Assembly (NCBI GenBank): GCA_049889215.1
Contig: JBMHDV010000001.1
Location: 1 to 31,321, forward strand
Direction: 5' to 3'
Source of the DNA: UBA817 sp049889215
GTDB lineage: Bacteria; Margulisbacteria; Marinamargulisbacteria; UBA817
DNA: 31,321 nt
Positions 17,049 through 25,376 of this stretch are shown in pieces; the stretch's first letter is position 1; every line of letters starts with the position of its first letter. The notes beneath the pieces were generated by a model. It was not told where the DNA came from and made no database searches. It saw nothing but the letters and a program-made list of their open reading frames with translations. The position numbers and the translations under genes are program-made.

Positions 17049-17586
17049 GTCTGTAATAATATACGGTTGCTTGACCCCATGCAAATCTTTCATGGATTTT
17101 TGCCTCTTCCACAAAATTTGGATGAATTAACCCGTGACTAACTGTGATTAACCGAGCACCTTTTGGAATAACATCAGACAATTTAGCAAGCATCACTTGC
17201 CGATTGTATTTCGACCAGGATGTCCAAACACATAAAAAAACAGTATTGGAAGTTGCACGAATATGATCAATGTCCAAACATTTCACATCTGTAATAAACA
17301 GCAACCGTGTAATAATTCGAATAAAGGTTATGAATCTCTGTTGCACATCACAACAAATAACACTCCGTTTAGTCAGTAATCGGGCCACCATCGCAGCAAC
17401 CCCTTCACCACAACCAATATCTACCACCTCATCAGCAGCTGCAACCAAATCGTGAGAAATAACGCGTTTAATCGTTAAAACAGGTGATGCCAAATAATTT
17501 GTATCACCCGTTATCGGCCCACGAAATATAACTTGAACGGCCCGAAAATAAACCACTGCCACGTAGTATAAAAAAAAACGAATCAT
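17041..17586 (-). CDS. Small SAM-dependent methyltransferase
   Basis: A 181-residue class I methyltransferase-like protein. Motif I is EVVDIGCGEG at 53-62 and a plausible motif II acidic residue is in ICCDVQQRF. The N terminus (about 4-20, FLYYVAVVYFRAVQVI) is hydrophobic and could anchor the protein to the membrane. The fold looks short after the fourth strand (NTVFLCVW). The substrate cannot be judged. It overlaps the PLP-enzyme gene by 4 bases and recN by 8, so it sits in the operon without an evident pathway link. Confidence 0.7.
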   Translation of the reverse strand: MIRFFLYYVAVVYFRAVQVIFRGPITGDTNYLASPVLTIKRVISHDLVAAADEVVDIGCGEGVAAMVARLLTKRSVICCDVQQRFITFIRIITRLLFITDVKCLDIDHIRATSNTVFLCVWTSWSKYNRQVMLAKLSDVIPKGARLITVSHGLIHPNFVEEAKIHERFAWGQATVYYYRHA

Positions 17587-18650
17587 GAAAGAATATTTAC
17601 AGCTGACTTATACAGCATTGCATCAACAGCTAAACAAACATGTACAGGATAAATAAATAACGAGTCACCAATTGATATATCTTGCAAACGATCCGCAGAA
17701 CCAACCACAACCGCGTGCTCTTGATATAATTCCGTAATTATAAGGGGTTGATCAAGTATATTTGGATCATCAATGGTGGATGAAACCACACCAAATCCAT
17801 ATTTCGCATCCGCATGATGCTCTTTAGATAAATGAACCGCTCCACAATGCAATACTAATCGGCAATCATCATCATATTTACCAATTACATTTGCTTCAAC
17901 ATAAACCGCAACATGCGACAAATCACAAAGGCCTTTTGCAACCATTGTCATATCATTTAATAAAAAATTACCGGCACGAATTTCATCCACCAAGTCAAAT
18001 TGAGCCATTGAATAAAGCGATGGCGTATCACCAATTGCCAATGGTACCGACACATTGAATTTTGCGTCTAACGATTCTTTAATTTGCAATATTCGCATCA
18101 TAGAATAAGACGATGCTTGTAAAATTTCCTCACGATTTTCACAATGATAATGATGACCAAAATGGGATGATATCCCACCAAAAGCATGTGGCGACAATTC
18201 AATTCTGTTCATTAAAGACTCAACATGTGCCAACTGCTTCCAGTCCACACCAGACCGTGCTTGACCAGCATCTATTTCGATTGCAATAGTAACGGGTGTT
18301 TTAAATTTATCCAACGCATCCAAATGGTGAAAATGATCAACATAAACCGTTAATCTCACCTGATATTCATCAACAATTTGATGAATATCATTTGCCATAT
18401 GAACGGGAAATGGCAACGCCAAACAGATATCTCTCCAACCAAATTTAGCAAACTCAGTTAACATCCCCAAATTTGAAACAGAAATTTTAGTCAAACCATT
18501 CAAACGTAATTTCTCTGCCAATTCAGGTAAATGAATTGTTTTCATATGCGGGCGCAACTCGACCCCCAAAGTGCGACACTTGCTTTTTACAATATTAAAA
18601 TTCCGAATCATCTTATCAGAATCCACATGCAATATCGGCGTGGTTTTCAT
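17583..18650 (-). CDS. D-threonine aldolase / D-serine dehydratase-like PLP enzyme
   Basis: A 355-residue fold-type III PLP enzyme of the alanine racemase-like group that includes metal-dependent D-threonine aldolases and eukaryotic D-serine dehydratases. Numbered from ATG 18650, ELRPHMKTIHLPELA at 31-45 carries the probable PLP lysine K37. IGDTPSL at 206-212 and VDEIRAGNFLLND at 221-233 are PLP-phosphate and barrel motifs, and a C-terminal PVHVC (335-339) gives H337 and C339 as likely metal ligands. The longest frame begins at TTG 18671, but a TATAAT lies between that TTG and the ATG, so the ATG is preferred. It heads the eight-gene operon and diverges from an aldehyde dehydrogenase gene. 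Confidence 0.78.
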   Translation of the reverse strand: MKTTPILHVDSDKMIRNFNIVKSKCRTLGVELRPHMKTIHLPELAEKLRLNGLTKISVSNLGMLTEFAKFGWRDICLALPFPVHMANDIHQIVDEYQVRLTVYVDHFHHLDALDKFKTPVTIAIEIDAGQARSGVDWKQLAHVESLMNRIELSPHAFGGISSHFGHHYHCENREEILQASSYSMMRILQIKESLDAKFNVSVPLAIGDTPSLYSMAQFDLVDEIRAGNFLLNDMTMVAKGLCDLSHVAVYVEANVIGKYDDDCRLVLHCGAVHLSKEHHADAKYGFGVVSSTIDDPNILDQPLIITELYQEHAVVVGSADRLQDISIGDSLFIYPVHVCLAVDAMLYKSAVNILS

Positions 18651-18657
18651 TAAAAAT

Positions 18658-18663
18658 ATTATA
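18658..18663 (-). promoter_or_regulatory. -10 element of the PLP-enzyme operon, predicted leaderless
   Basis: A perfect TATAAT on the minus strand whose last base is 8 from the A of ATG 18650. No convincing -35 was found. On the plus strand TACAAT (18662-18667) overlaps it and ends 7 bases before the ATG of the aldehyde dehydrogenase gene, so the two divergent promoters may compete. Confidence 0.4.
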
Positions 18664-18673
18664 CAATACAAGT

Positions 18674-20014
18674 ATGCAAAACTTTACCACAATTAACCCA
18701 TACACATTGGAAGAAAACTCACTTCCTTTCGAGCAAGCAGCAGACATTAATATAAAATTAGTTGAATTAGAAAAGCAATTTAATTTATGGAGTAAAAATT
18801 CCCTAGAAGAAAAAGGCAACTGGTTATCATCACTCGGTAAAAACTTATCTAAAAATAAAGCTGAATTAGCAAAAACTATCACACTAGAAATGGGAAAGCC
18901 CATCAACGAATCCCTTAACGAAGTTCAAAAGTGCATAGACTGCTGCCACCATTATCAACATCAGTTACATAAAATTAACGATGCAATGGTCGTACCAAAA
19001 GGGCAATATATCCCTGTAGGAATAGTGTTAGGCATCATGCCGTGGAACTTTCCTCTTTGGCAATTAATTCGATGTATTGTTCCTGCCATTTGTGCAGGAA
19101 ATACAGTGTTGATAAAACCTGCTCTTAACACAGTTAAAACAGCAAAAAAACTCATTGAATTAACACCAAAACCGACCATTGTATCCAGCTGTATCGTGAG
19201 CAATAGTGAGGCATCTGAATTAATCAAACATCCGTTGATTGGTGGTGTTTCATTTACCGGAAGTGTCGCTGCTGGGAAAATCATTGGGGGATTGGCTAGC
19301 ACCTACCTTAAACCAAGTGTTCTGGAACTCGGTGGCTCAGACCCATTTATCATATTTAATGATGCAAGTATACCAAATGCTATTGAAAATGGGGTTAGCG
19401 CACGTTTTTCAAATAATGGGCAAACGTGCATTTCTGCTAAACGCTTTTTGGTTCAAGACGACATTTTCGAATCAGTTTTAGATCAATTTTCTAATCATTT
19501 AGAAAAACAATTGCATTACGCAAACCCATTAAGTCCAGAAACAACCATTGGGCCAATGGCCCGACTGGATCTAAAAACACAAGTATTAAATCAATTGGAT
19601 CGATCAAATATCCAAAAAGATGCCATCAAATATTCCTACCAGCCCCCAAAACAACAGGGCTATTTCGTTGCCCCGATGGTAATTGATGGCCGCAATCTTG
19701 CCATAAACAATCCATTAAATACCGAAGAAGTCTTTGGCCCCATTGCTGTATTCAATTCATTTTCAAGTGTGGATGATGCGATTGAAAAAGCAAACGACAC
19801 CGCATTCGGCCTTGGGGCAAGTATATGGTCAAGCTCATCACCCCGACTTAAGCAGTGCAGTAATCAAATTAATTGTGGGACAATCGCATTAAACCAACCC
19901 GTGCATTCATCATTTGACACACCTTTTGGCGGCTGGAAAGCATCTGGGCTGGGTGTAGAACTTGGCATTGAAGGCTGCTTAAGTTTTACACGATTTAAAG
20001 CGATTCAACAGTAA
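18674..20014 (+). CDS. Sad-type NAD(P)-dependent succinate-semialdehyde (aldehyde) dehydrogenase
   Basis: A 446-residue aldehyde dehydrogenase that reads closest to E. coli Sad/YneI among family members I know. It shows GIMPWNFPLWQ at 120-130 (N125), IKPA at 147-150, SFTGSVAAGK at 193-202, LELGGSDPFII at 217-227 with the general base E218, NNGQTCISAKRF at 247-258 with nucleophile C252, EEVFGPIAVF, and the terminal TPFGGWKASGLG. All catalytic residues are present. It could oxidise an aldehyde formed by the divergent PLP enzyme (glycine plus aldehyde from a beta-hydroxy amino acid), but that link is only suggested by position. Its stop is adjacent to the stop of the convergent SseB-domain gene. 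Confidence 0.88.
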   Translation: MQNFTTINPYTLEENSLPFEQAADINIKLVELEKQFNLWSKNSLEEKGNWLSSLGKNLSKNKAELAKTITLEMGKPINESLNEVQKCIDCCHHYQHQLHKINDAMVVPKGQYIPVGIVLGIMPWNFPLWQLIRCIVPAICAGNTVLIKPALNTVKTAKKLIELTPKPTIVSSCIVSNSEASELIKHPLIGGVSFTGSVAAGKIIGGLASTYLKPSVLELGGSDPFIIFNDASIPNAIENGVSARFSNNGQTCISAKRFLVQDDIFESVLDQFSNHLEKQLHYANPLSPETTIGPMARLDLKTQVLNQLDRSNIQKDAIKYSYQPPKQQGYFVAPMVIDGRNLAINNPLNTEEVFGPIAVFNSFSSVDDAIEKANDTAFGLGASIWSSSSPRLKQCSNQINCGTIALNQPVHSSFDTPFGGWKASGLGVELGIEGCLSFTRFKAIQQ

Positions 20015-21121
20015 CTACAGCGGTTGCTTCGATTGTTCAAATGCTTGCGCAACGATATCGCTCAAACTAAACATGTGGCATTCACAGTACTGACTAAAAG
20101 GAACTTGATTCATTTTTGAAACCAAATCGTTTAAATCATCCGACGCACTGGTTGAAGTGAGTACCAATGAAAACATCGGCTTTGCACCAGTCACCTTTGG
20201 CTTAGAATAATAACCAGCACGAACCAACCGGTGATCTTTAAACACGTCCTGGTAATGACGTTGAACGTCAATGCGATTTGAGTCATTGACATCATCAAAA
20301 AAAACGTTCCCTAATTCACGTAATAATTCTTGAGTATTTAACCGTTGCGGCTGGGAAATAAGCGCCAAAAGTTGAAACTCATCTCGAGACACCAATACAG
20401 ACTTCCCGTTAGAAGAGGTTAAGGCAATACCCAAAATATCTGAAAAAGCCTTCGCCTGATAACATAAAAAATCAGCAGAGATTTTTTGAAAACTTAACCC
20501 ATATTGCCCCATCTGAGAGTTAAATTCTTCACTATTTGTAAATCCACAAATCAAATTACCTTCACTAACTGCCTTATCATCTGATGGCGCTGGAAAAGTA
20601 TAAATTAATGCATTTGGGTCTTCCGCTGATTTTGTTGTAATTGGTACAAAAACAACCGATTTTAACAGTACCTTATAAAATAAAAGTCGATTTGTTTGAG
20701 ACCCATCAGAATTAAGGGTGTCAATCGCAGCATCCAACTGAGGCTGTTTAAAAAATTGATCAATACCAAACTCGATTGCTATATCAGTAGAAAAGGATAT
20801 TGTTTGCCGAGCCCAAGTTGTTTCAATAATCGGAACTGGATGATCAGAAAACGTGGTTGTCTTCTCAAAATCAAAAACAAGATGAATCCGTTCATCAACA
20901 ATAATTGCAGCTCGATCACCCGCGTCATTCCAACGCACAACAACCTGTGAAGCAGCCACATCCTGATCAAACACATACTGATCAGCAATTGTCGGTTCAG
21001 ATTCATGGGGAATCAACGCATAAACAACAGCTAAGTCTTTATCAGACTCAAAAATAACCATAAAAGGAGCATTTGGGGATTGGGACTGCACCAATTCAGC
21101 AGCATCAAAATTAATCGTCAT
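20015..21121 (-). CDS. DUF2251-like plus SseB-domain fusion protein
   Basis: A 368-residue soluble protein in which I see two known modules. Residues about 18-86 (PFMVIFESDKDLAVVYAL, VVVRWNDAGDRAAIIVDERIH, LVFDF) read like DUF2251, a small domain in which the Trp-Asn/Ser-Asp-x-Gly and Val-Phe-Asp-Phe blocks are typical. Residues about 125-255 (LLFYKVLLKSVVFVPI, YTFPAPS, CGFTNSEEFNSQ, LVSRDEFQLLALI) read like the SseB N-terminal domain, and 265-360 (RLVRAGYYSKPK, PMFSLVLTS) like the SseB C-terminal domain. SseB proteins are known as type III secretion enhancers and as small regulatory proteins of unclear chemistry. It ends the lipA operon, 5 bases after the epimerase-like gene. Confidence 0.7.
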   Translation of the reverse strand: MTINFDAAELVQSQSPNAPFMVIFESDKDLAVVYALIPHESEPTIADQYVFDQDVAASQVVVRWNDAGDRAAIIVDERIHLVFDFEKTTTFSDHPVPIIETTWARQTISFSTDIAIEFGIDQFFKQPQLDAAIDTLNSDGSQTNRLLFYKVLLKSVVFVPITTKSAEDPNALIYTFPAPSDDKAVSEGNLICGFTNSEEFNSQMGQYGLSFQKISADFLCYQAKAFSDILGIALTSSNGKSVLVSRDEFQLLALISQPQRLNTQELLRELGNVFFDDVNDSNRIDVQRHYQDVFKDHRLVRAGYYSKPKVTGAKPMFSLVLTSTSASDDLNDLVSKMNQVPFSQYCECHMFSLSDIVAQAFEQSKQPL

Positions 21122-21126
21122 ACTTA

Positions 21127-21774
21127 TTAATTTATCATAGTTGATTCGACAATGTGAATGCCAGGTTCAGTTTGATGCAAGTCACTCACCATTAACCGGG
21201 CGAGTGATTCAACATTAGTCGGTGAGTATTTATCTGGAATAACAAATGAAAACGTACGAAATAACCAGGACATAATAATCTCACCAAATCGAAACTCCTG
21301 TCGATTACCTTCTAAAAGAGAAGGCCTGTAAATCACCAACCGCTTAAACCCAAATCGATCAAGGGTTTCCTCAACAACACCTTTAACATATAAATAAAAT
21401 GATTTTGACGATGAGGACGCACCTAAACTTGAAATAATTTGATAAGACTCAACCCCATGGTCTTTTGCTAAACGCGCTACAGTTTTAGGAATAAAATGAT
21501 CAACCATCTGGAACTGCTCTCGTGTTTTTGCTTTTTTAATCGTGGTTCCAACACAACAAACCACATGGGTAACACCTTCAAACAATTCCTTACTTTGATC
21601 CAAATCAAAAAAGGAAACCACATGATAATTTACTTTCGAATTTAATAATGCATTACATGGGGTTCTAACAATGCAGCGAACTTCATCAATTTGCTGGTCA
21701 CGCTGAAGGTTTTTTACAAACTCGGCCCCCACCAATCCTGTTGCACCAACAACAAGCACAATCTTTTTTCCCAT
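21127..21774 (-). CDS. NAD(P)-binding epimerase-like protein (HTATIP2/YwnB-like atypical SDR)
   Basis: A 215-residue atypical short-chain dehydrogenase. VLVVGATGLVGAEFVKNL at 6-23 is the Gly-rich dinucleotide motif, VVCCVGTTIKKAKTREQF at 72-89 and SSLGASSSSKSFYLYVKG at 114-131 carry the conserved Ser and the Tyr-x-x-x-Lys pair, and VIYRPSLLEGNRQEFR follows. This combination is found in bacterial relatives of human HTATIP2/TIP30, whose substrate is unknown. It lies 7 bases after nadD. A TATAAT ends 7 bases before its ATG but overlaps the nadD stop, so an internal promoter is possible but unproven. Confidence 0.85.
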   Translation of the reverse strand: MGKKIVLVVGATGLVGAEFVKNLQRDQQIDEVRCIVRTPCNALLNSKVNYHVVSFFDLDQSKELFEGVTHVVCCVGTTIKKAKTREQFQMVDHFIPKTVARLAKDHGVESYQIISSLGASSSSKSFYLYVKGVVEETLDRFGFKRLVIYRPSLLEGNRQEFRFGEIIMSWLFRTFSFVIPDKYSPTNVESLARLMVSDLHQTEPGIHIVESTMIN

Positions 21775-21781
21775 TAAACAA

Positions 21782-22372
21782 TTATAATTGATTTTGCTGA
21801 ATTATTAAACGTACCGCTTCTGGCACATAATCGTTAATCGGCTGATGACGCTGAATCATGATGCGTAAGCGGGATGAGGAGATTGCAGTTGGGTACATCT
21901 CATGAATACGAATAGATTGCTTAAATGGAACCAATTCTTTCGGAAAATATGACATTAATCGCTCATGATCAATTCCTCGCCGCAAAATCACCAACAATCG
22001 ACACTTTTGTAAAATCTCCTCATAACTTCGCCACCGATGAAACTGATATAACTGATCAAATCCAACCACTAAAGTAATATTATCTGGCTGATATTTGTCA
22101 GACAAATGGTGAATTGTATCAATACTGTAGGATGGCCCCGACTTACTTGTTTCAACATCGGAAATATCAATCATATCATTTCCATTAAATACAGCATTTA
22201 ACATTTGATGTCGCAAATCGGACTCAAAAAAAGTAGCATCTTTATGAACAGGCTCGCCAGTAGGAACAATCACCAATCGATCCAATGGAGACACTGCCAA
22301 TAAATAATTCACAATATCTACATGCCCATTATGTAAAGGGTCAAATGCACCACCAAATACCGTTAAACGCAT
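21782..22372 (-). CDS. nadD: Nicotinate-nucleotide adenylyltransferase
   Basis: Adenylates nicotinic acid mononucleotide in NAD synthesis. The 196-residue protein has FGGAFDPLHNGHVDI at 5-19, with the HxGH-type nucleotidyltransferase site, VVGFDQLYQFHRWRSYEEI in the middle and the terminal ISSSRLR loop. Length is normal. It directly abuts the sugar transferase gene with no intergenic base. Confidence 0.95.
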   Translation of the reverse strand: MRLTVFGGAFDPLHNGHVDIVNYLLAVSPLDRLVIVPTGEPVHKDATFFESDLRHQMLNAVFNGNDMIDISDVETSKSGPSYSIDTIHHLSDKYQPDNITLVVGFDQLYQFHRWRSYEEILQKCRLLVILRRGIDHERLMSYFPKELVPFKQSIRIHEMYPTAISSSRLRIMIQRHQPINDYVPEAVRLIIQQNQL

Positions 22373-23740
22373 TTAGTATGACTCCTCTTTTCGAAAAACA
22401 ACTAAAACTGTTTTTAAAATAATTTTTAAATCAAATAGAAATGACCAATTCTTAATATAATAGAAGTCATATTTAATCTTTTGTTCAGGACGACGCGTTA
22501 ACACTGATCGACCATTAATTTGAGCCCATCCAGTAATCCCAACAGGAACAACATGACGCTTGCTAAACAACGGCAATCTTTTTTCAAATTGATCAACGAA
22601 GTGAGGGCGTTCAGGCCGTGGACCAACGATACTCATCTCACCCTTCAAAACATTCCACAATTGAGGAAGTTCATCAATGGAATACTGTCTTAAAAATTGG
22701 CCACCTTTAATGTAACGTGAATCACCAGACTCATTGACCATAACTGGCCCGGTAAACTTTTCTGCATCTGGAATCATCGACCGAAATTTAATCATCTGAA
22801 AGGGTTGATCCATAAAACCCACACGTGTTTGACAAAAAAATACAGGCCCATTTGGAGACACAATGCGTATCCAACAAATTGTGGCTAAATATAGTGGTGA
22901 AAGTATTAACAAACCGGCAACGGAAACAATAATGTCTAAAGCGCGTTTAAATGCTAACCCCATTCGCTGATCATTAAAACTAAGCGATGTTAAAACAGGA
23001 ATGCCATCAAAATTTCGAAATCGATTTAGGGGTGCATTTAAAACAGGCTCTGTTAATACATTTAATTCAATATCTTGAGCAATACAAAATTGATTAATTA
23101 ATGTGTATAAACGCTGAGAAATATCCCGTTTTACTAGAAAAATAGCCGACACTTTCTGATCATCACAAATCGATTCAAATTGCTCCGTAGCGCCCAAAAG
23201 TTGAAACCGATCACGCAAGTGAAAATGAATACGTTCTGGCGGCGCATCATCAAGGGTACCTACATAAAAATAGCCCAAACGTGGATACAACAACATACGT
23301 TCTGCAATATCTTGAGATAATTGCCCTGACCCAATAATCAACGCACGATGCCCACCCAACCCCTTTGAATAATATGTAGACTCCAAAAGCAATATTAACC
23401 AACGACCAATCGCAATAAACAAACTACCAATCACCCAAAAGTACAATAAAACCATCCGAGACCCGGGCATGACACTAAAGAAAAATTGCAGAACAATTAA
23501 ACCAATGACCAACAACGACATTGCTTTTAGGGCATGAATTAATTCATCTATTTCAGGCAATACCCCAACTTTGGATCGATACCCACCAGTTGCTTGAGTA
23601 GCAAAAAAAGAAACCAATAAAACCACCCAAAACGATTGAATATACGGTTCTATTTGCGCATGGTGTTGTATTATTCCATATTGAAAATCCCAAAAGTAAA
23701 GTGTAATAAACGGAATTTTAAATTTAATAATATAAGCCAA
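22373..23740 (-). CDS. Polyprenyl-phosphate sugar-phosphate transferase (WbaP/EpsL type)
   Basis: Transfers a sugar 1-phosphate onto undecaprenyl phosphate to begin a surface polysaccharide repeat unit. The N-terminal half has membrane helices (about 36-48, 74-90, 96-118) and a Rossmann-like domain (ALIIGSGQLSQDIAERM at 133-149). The C-terminal catalytic domain has KRALDIIVSVAGLLILSPLY at 265-284, GPVFFCQTRVGF at 298-309, MIKFRSM at 316-322, RQYSIDELPQLWNVLKGEMS at 351-370, IVGPRPERP and GITGWAQINGRS. The first standard start codon is TTG 23740 with no Shine-Dalgarno. In frame upstream, 28 more codons from an ATC at 23824 would restore the family's first helix (see findings). Length is 455, or about 483 with that extension. 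Confidence 0.9.
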   Translation of the reverse strand: MAYIIKFKIPFITLYFWDFQYGIIQHHAQIEPYIQSFWVVLLVSFFATQATGGYRSKVGVLPEIDELIHALKAMSLLVIGLIVLQFFFSVMPGSRMVLLYFWVIGSLFIAIGRWLILLLESTYYSKGLGGHRALIIGSGQLSQDIAERMLLYPRLGYFYVGTLDDAPPERIHFHLRDRFQLLGATEQFESICDDQKVSAIFLVKRDISQRLYTLINQFCIAQDIELNVLTEPVLNAPLNRFRNFDGIPVLTSLSFNDQRMGLAFKRALDIIVSVAGLLILSPLYLATICWIRIVSPNGPVFFCQTRVGFMDQPFQMIKFRSMIPDAEKFTGPVMVNESGDSRYIKGGQFLRQYSIDELPQLWNVLKGEMSIVGPRPERPHFVDQFEKRLPLFSKRHVVPVGITGWAQINGRSVLTRRPEQKIKYDFYYIKNWSFLFDLKIILKTVLVVFRKEESY

Positions 23741-23799
23741 TAAATATGCAAATATTAATGATACTGAATCACTAATGCATTTAAGTAAAACAAACCGTT

Positions 23800-24786
23800 T
23801 TAGGTTTGGTGATCGAACTCTGATTTTAAGCCTCTTTCCATTAATTCGTGAATAATTTGTTCAGGCGATGAATTTTGATCAAAAAATAATCGTCCTATTG
23901 CACTCATTATCGGTAAATCAAGACCAGCCTCAATCATTTTATCCTGAAAAAGTTGAATCGTGCGTAGCCCTTCAGTAACACCACGATTTGATGCTTGCCA
24001 ATCCTTCGAAGAATCACTTGTAACAACCTCATGCCCCAACTGCCAGTTTCGAGACTTATTTGACGAACAGGTTGCAATCAAATCTCCCAATCCAGAAAGC
24101 CCCATCAAGGTTGCATCTTTAGCACCATAATGTGCAAACAAACGCTGCAATTCAACCAAACCACGCGTTATTAACGCAGATTTAGCATTATCACCAAAGT
24201 TTAAGCCATCCAAACAACCCGCTGCAATGGCATAAACATTCTTAAAAATCCCTCCGCATTCTACGCCACGAACATCCGAAGACGTGTACACACGAAAGTA
24301 ATGATTACTTAACGCTTGCTGAATAAGTAACGCTAAGTCATTATTTTTTGATGCAACAACAGTGGCTGCCGGTTTTTTTTGAGCAATTTCTAATGCCAAA
24401 TTAGGCCCAGACAATACCGCAAGATCTCCATCATAGATGTCTGCTAACCAATCAGAAATAAACATATGGGGTTCAATAATCCCCTTCGCTAAAATAACAA
24501 GCTTAGAAAATGCACTCCAGTTGATTTGATCCTTCATATCAACCAATTGCTGTGATGATAATCCCATAACTATAAAATCAACATCATAACAATCCGATAA
24601 TTGAGTTGTCGGTTGAATTGTCGAGTTTAATGCAATGCCAGGCAATCGATGATGCCGGCCAGATGCTAATTCATTGCAGCGGTCGGTTGAATAACACCAC
24701 AATCGAACATCGTGGCCATTATCAGCTAAAATATTTGCAATGGTTGTCCCCCAGGCACCAGCGCCGATTACCCCAACCGATGTCAT
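23800..24786 (-). CDS. gpsA: NAD(P)-dependent glycerol-3-phosphate dehydrogenase
   Basis: Reduces dihydroxyacetone phosphate to sn-glycerol 3-phosphate, the acceptor for the PlsY acyltransferase encoded next to it. The 328-residue protein shows GVIGAGAWGTTIANILA at 5-21, LSGPNLALEIAQKKPAA, GGIFKNVYAIAAG, and the catalytic/C-terminal block LMGLSGLGDLIATCSS. It overlaps plsY by 4 bases. Its stop lies 25 bases inside the extended version of the sugar transferase gene. Confidence 0.96.
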   Translation of the reverse strand: MTSVGVIGAGAWGTTIANILADNGHDVRLWCYSTDRCNELASGRHHRLPGIALNSTIQPTTQLSDCYDVDFIVMGLSSQQLVDMKDQINWSAFSKLVILAKGIIEPHMFISDWLADIYDGDLAVLSGPNLALEIAQKKPAATVVASKNNDLALLIQQALSNHYFRVYTSSDVRGVECGGIFKNVYAIAAGCLDGLNFGDNAKSALITRGLVELQRLFAHYGAKDATLMGLSGLGDLIATCSSNKSRNWQLGHEVVTSDSSKDWQASNRGVTEGLRTIQLFQDKMIEAGLDLPIMSAIGRLFFDQNSSPEQIIHELMERGLKSEFDHQT

Positions 24787-25376
24787 TTTAACTTATTTTC
24801 TTGTCCCTTAATTAATCGAACAATGTTTGAACGATGTTTAATAATAATAAACATTGATACTGGCACAATTGAATTAAAAATGACAGGATCACCCCCCATG
24901 AAATAAACCAATGTAGGCAATAATACGCAGCCAACTAACGTTCCGATGGAAACAATTTTTGTTAGCAAGATTAAAGCAGCAACAACAGCGAATGTAATAA
25001 AAAATGGAACCGGCACCAATATGGCAAACACACCAGCTGCTGTAGCAACCCCTTTGCCACCACGAAACCCTAAAAATATACTATAAGAATGAGCAAAGAT
25101 TGTAGTGAACCCTATTATTATAAGTATAATGGGTGACGAAAACATCGACGCTGCTAGCCAAACTGTTACCGCACCTTTTAAGGCATCTAAAGTAAAAACA
25201 ATTAAAGCGGCTGGCAGTCCCATGGCCCGATACACATTGGTCGCACCAAAATTTCCTGATCCAACCTTGCTTAAGTCAACCCCTTTTAGTTTAGCAAAAA
25301 TAACGGAGAATGGTATTGCCCCAATAATATAGGCCAGCGTAAGCAATAACCCAAAGACGGCTGGAGCTTGGATCAT
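24783..25376 (-). CDS. plsY: Acyl-phosphate:glycerol-3-phosphate acyltransferase PlsY
   Basis: Transfers an acyl group from acyl phosphate to glycerol 3-phosphate at the inner membrane, the first step of phospholipid synthesis. The 197-residue protein has about five hydrophobic helices and the family motifs GAIPFSVIFAK at 19-29, GSGNFGATNVYRAMG at 39-53 and FLGFRGGKGVATAAGV around residue 101-116. It overlaps lipA and gpsA by 4 bases each. The order plsY-gpsA links precursor and acyltransferase. Confidence 0.96.
   Translation of the reverse strand: MIQAPAVFGLLLTLAYIIGAIPFSVIFAKLKGVDLSKVGSGNFGATNVYRAMGLPAALIVFTLDALKGAVTVWLAASMFSSPIILIIIGFTTIFAHSYSIFLGFRGGKGVATAAGVFAILVPVPFFITFAVVAALILLTKIVSIGTLVGCVLLPTLVYFMGGDPVIFNSIVPVSMFIIIKHRSNIVRLIKGQENKLK

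Noticed and set aside
15441..17114. 557-residue version of RecN
   Set aside because: The extra N-terminal 22 residues lie inside the methyltransferase gene and do not resemble RecN, which normally starts close to MLEILQLNNF.
18616..18906. 96-residue minus-strand ORF
   Set aside because: It crosses the divergent promoter region and the start of the aldehyde dehydrogenase gene; no family features.
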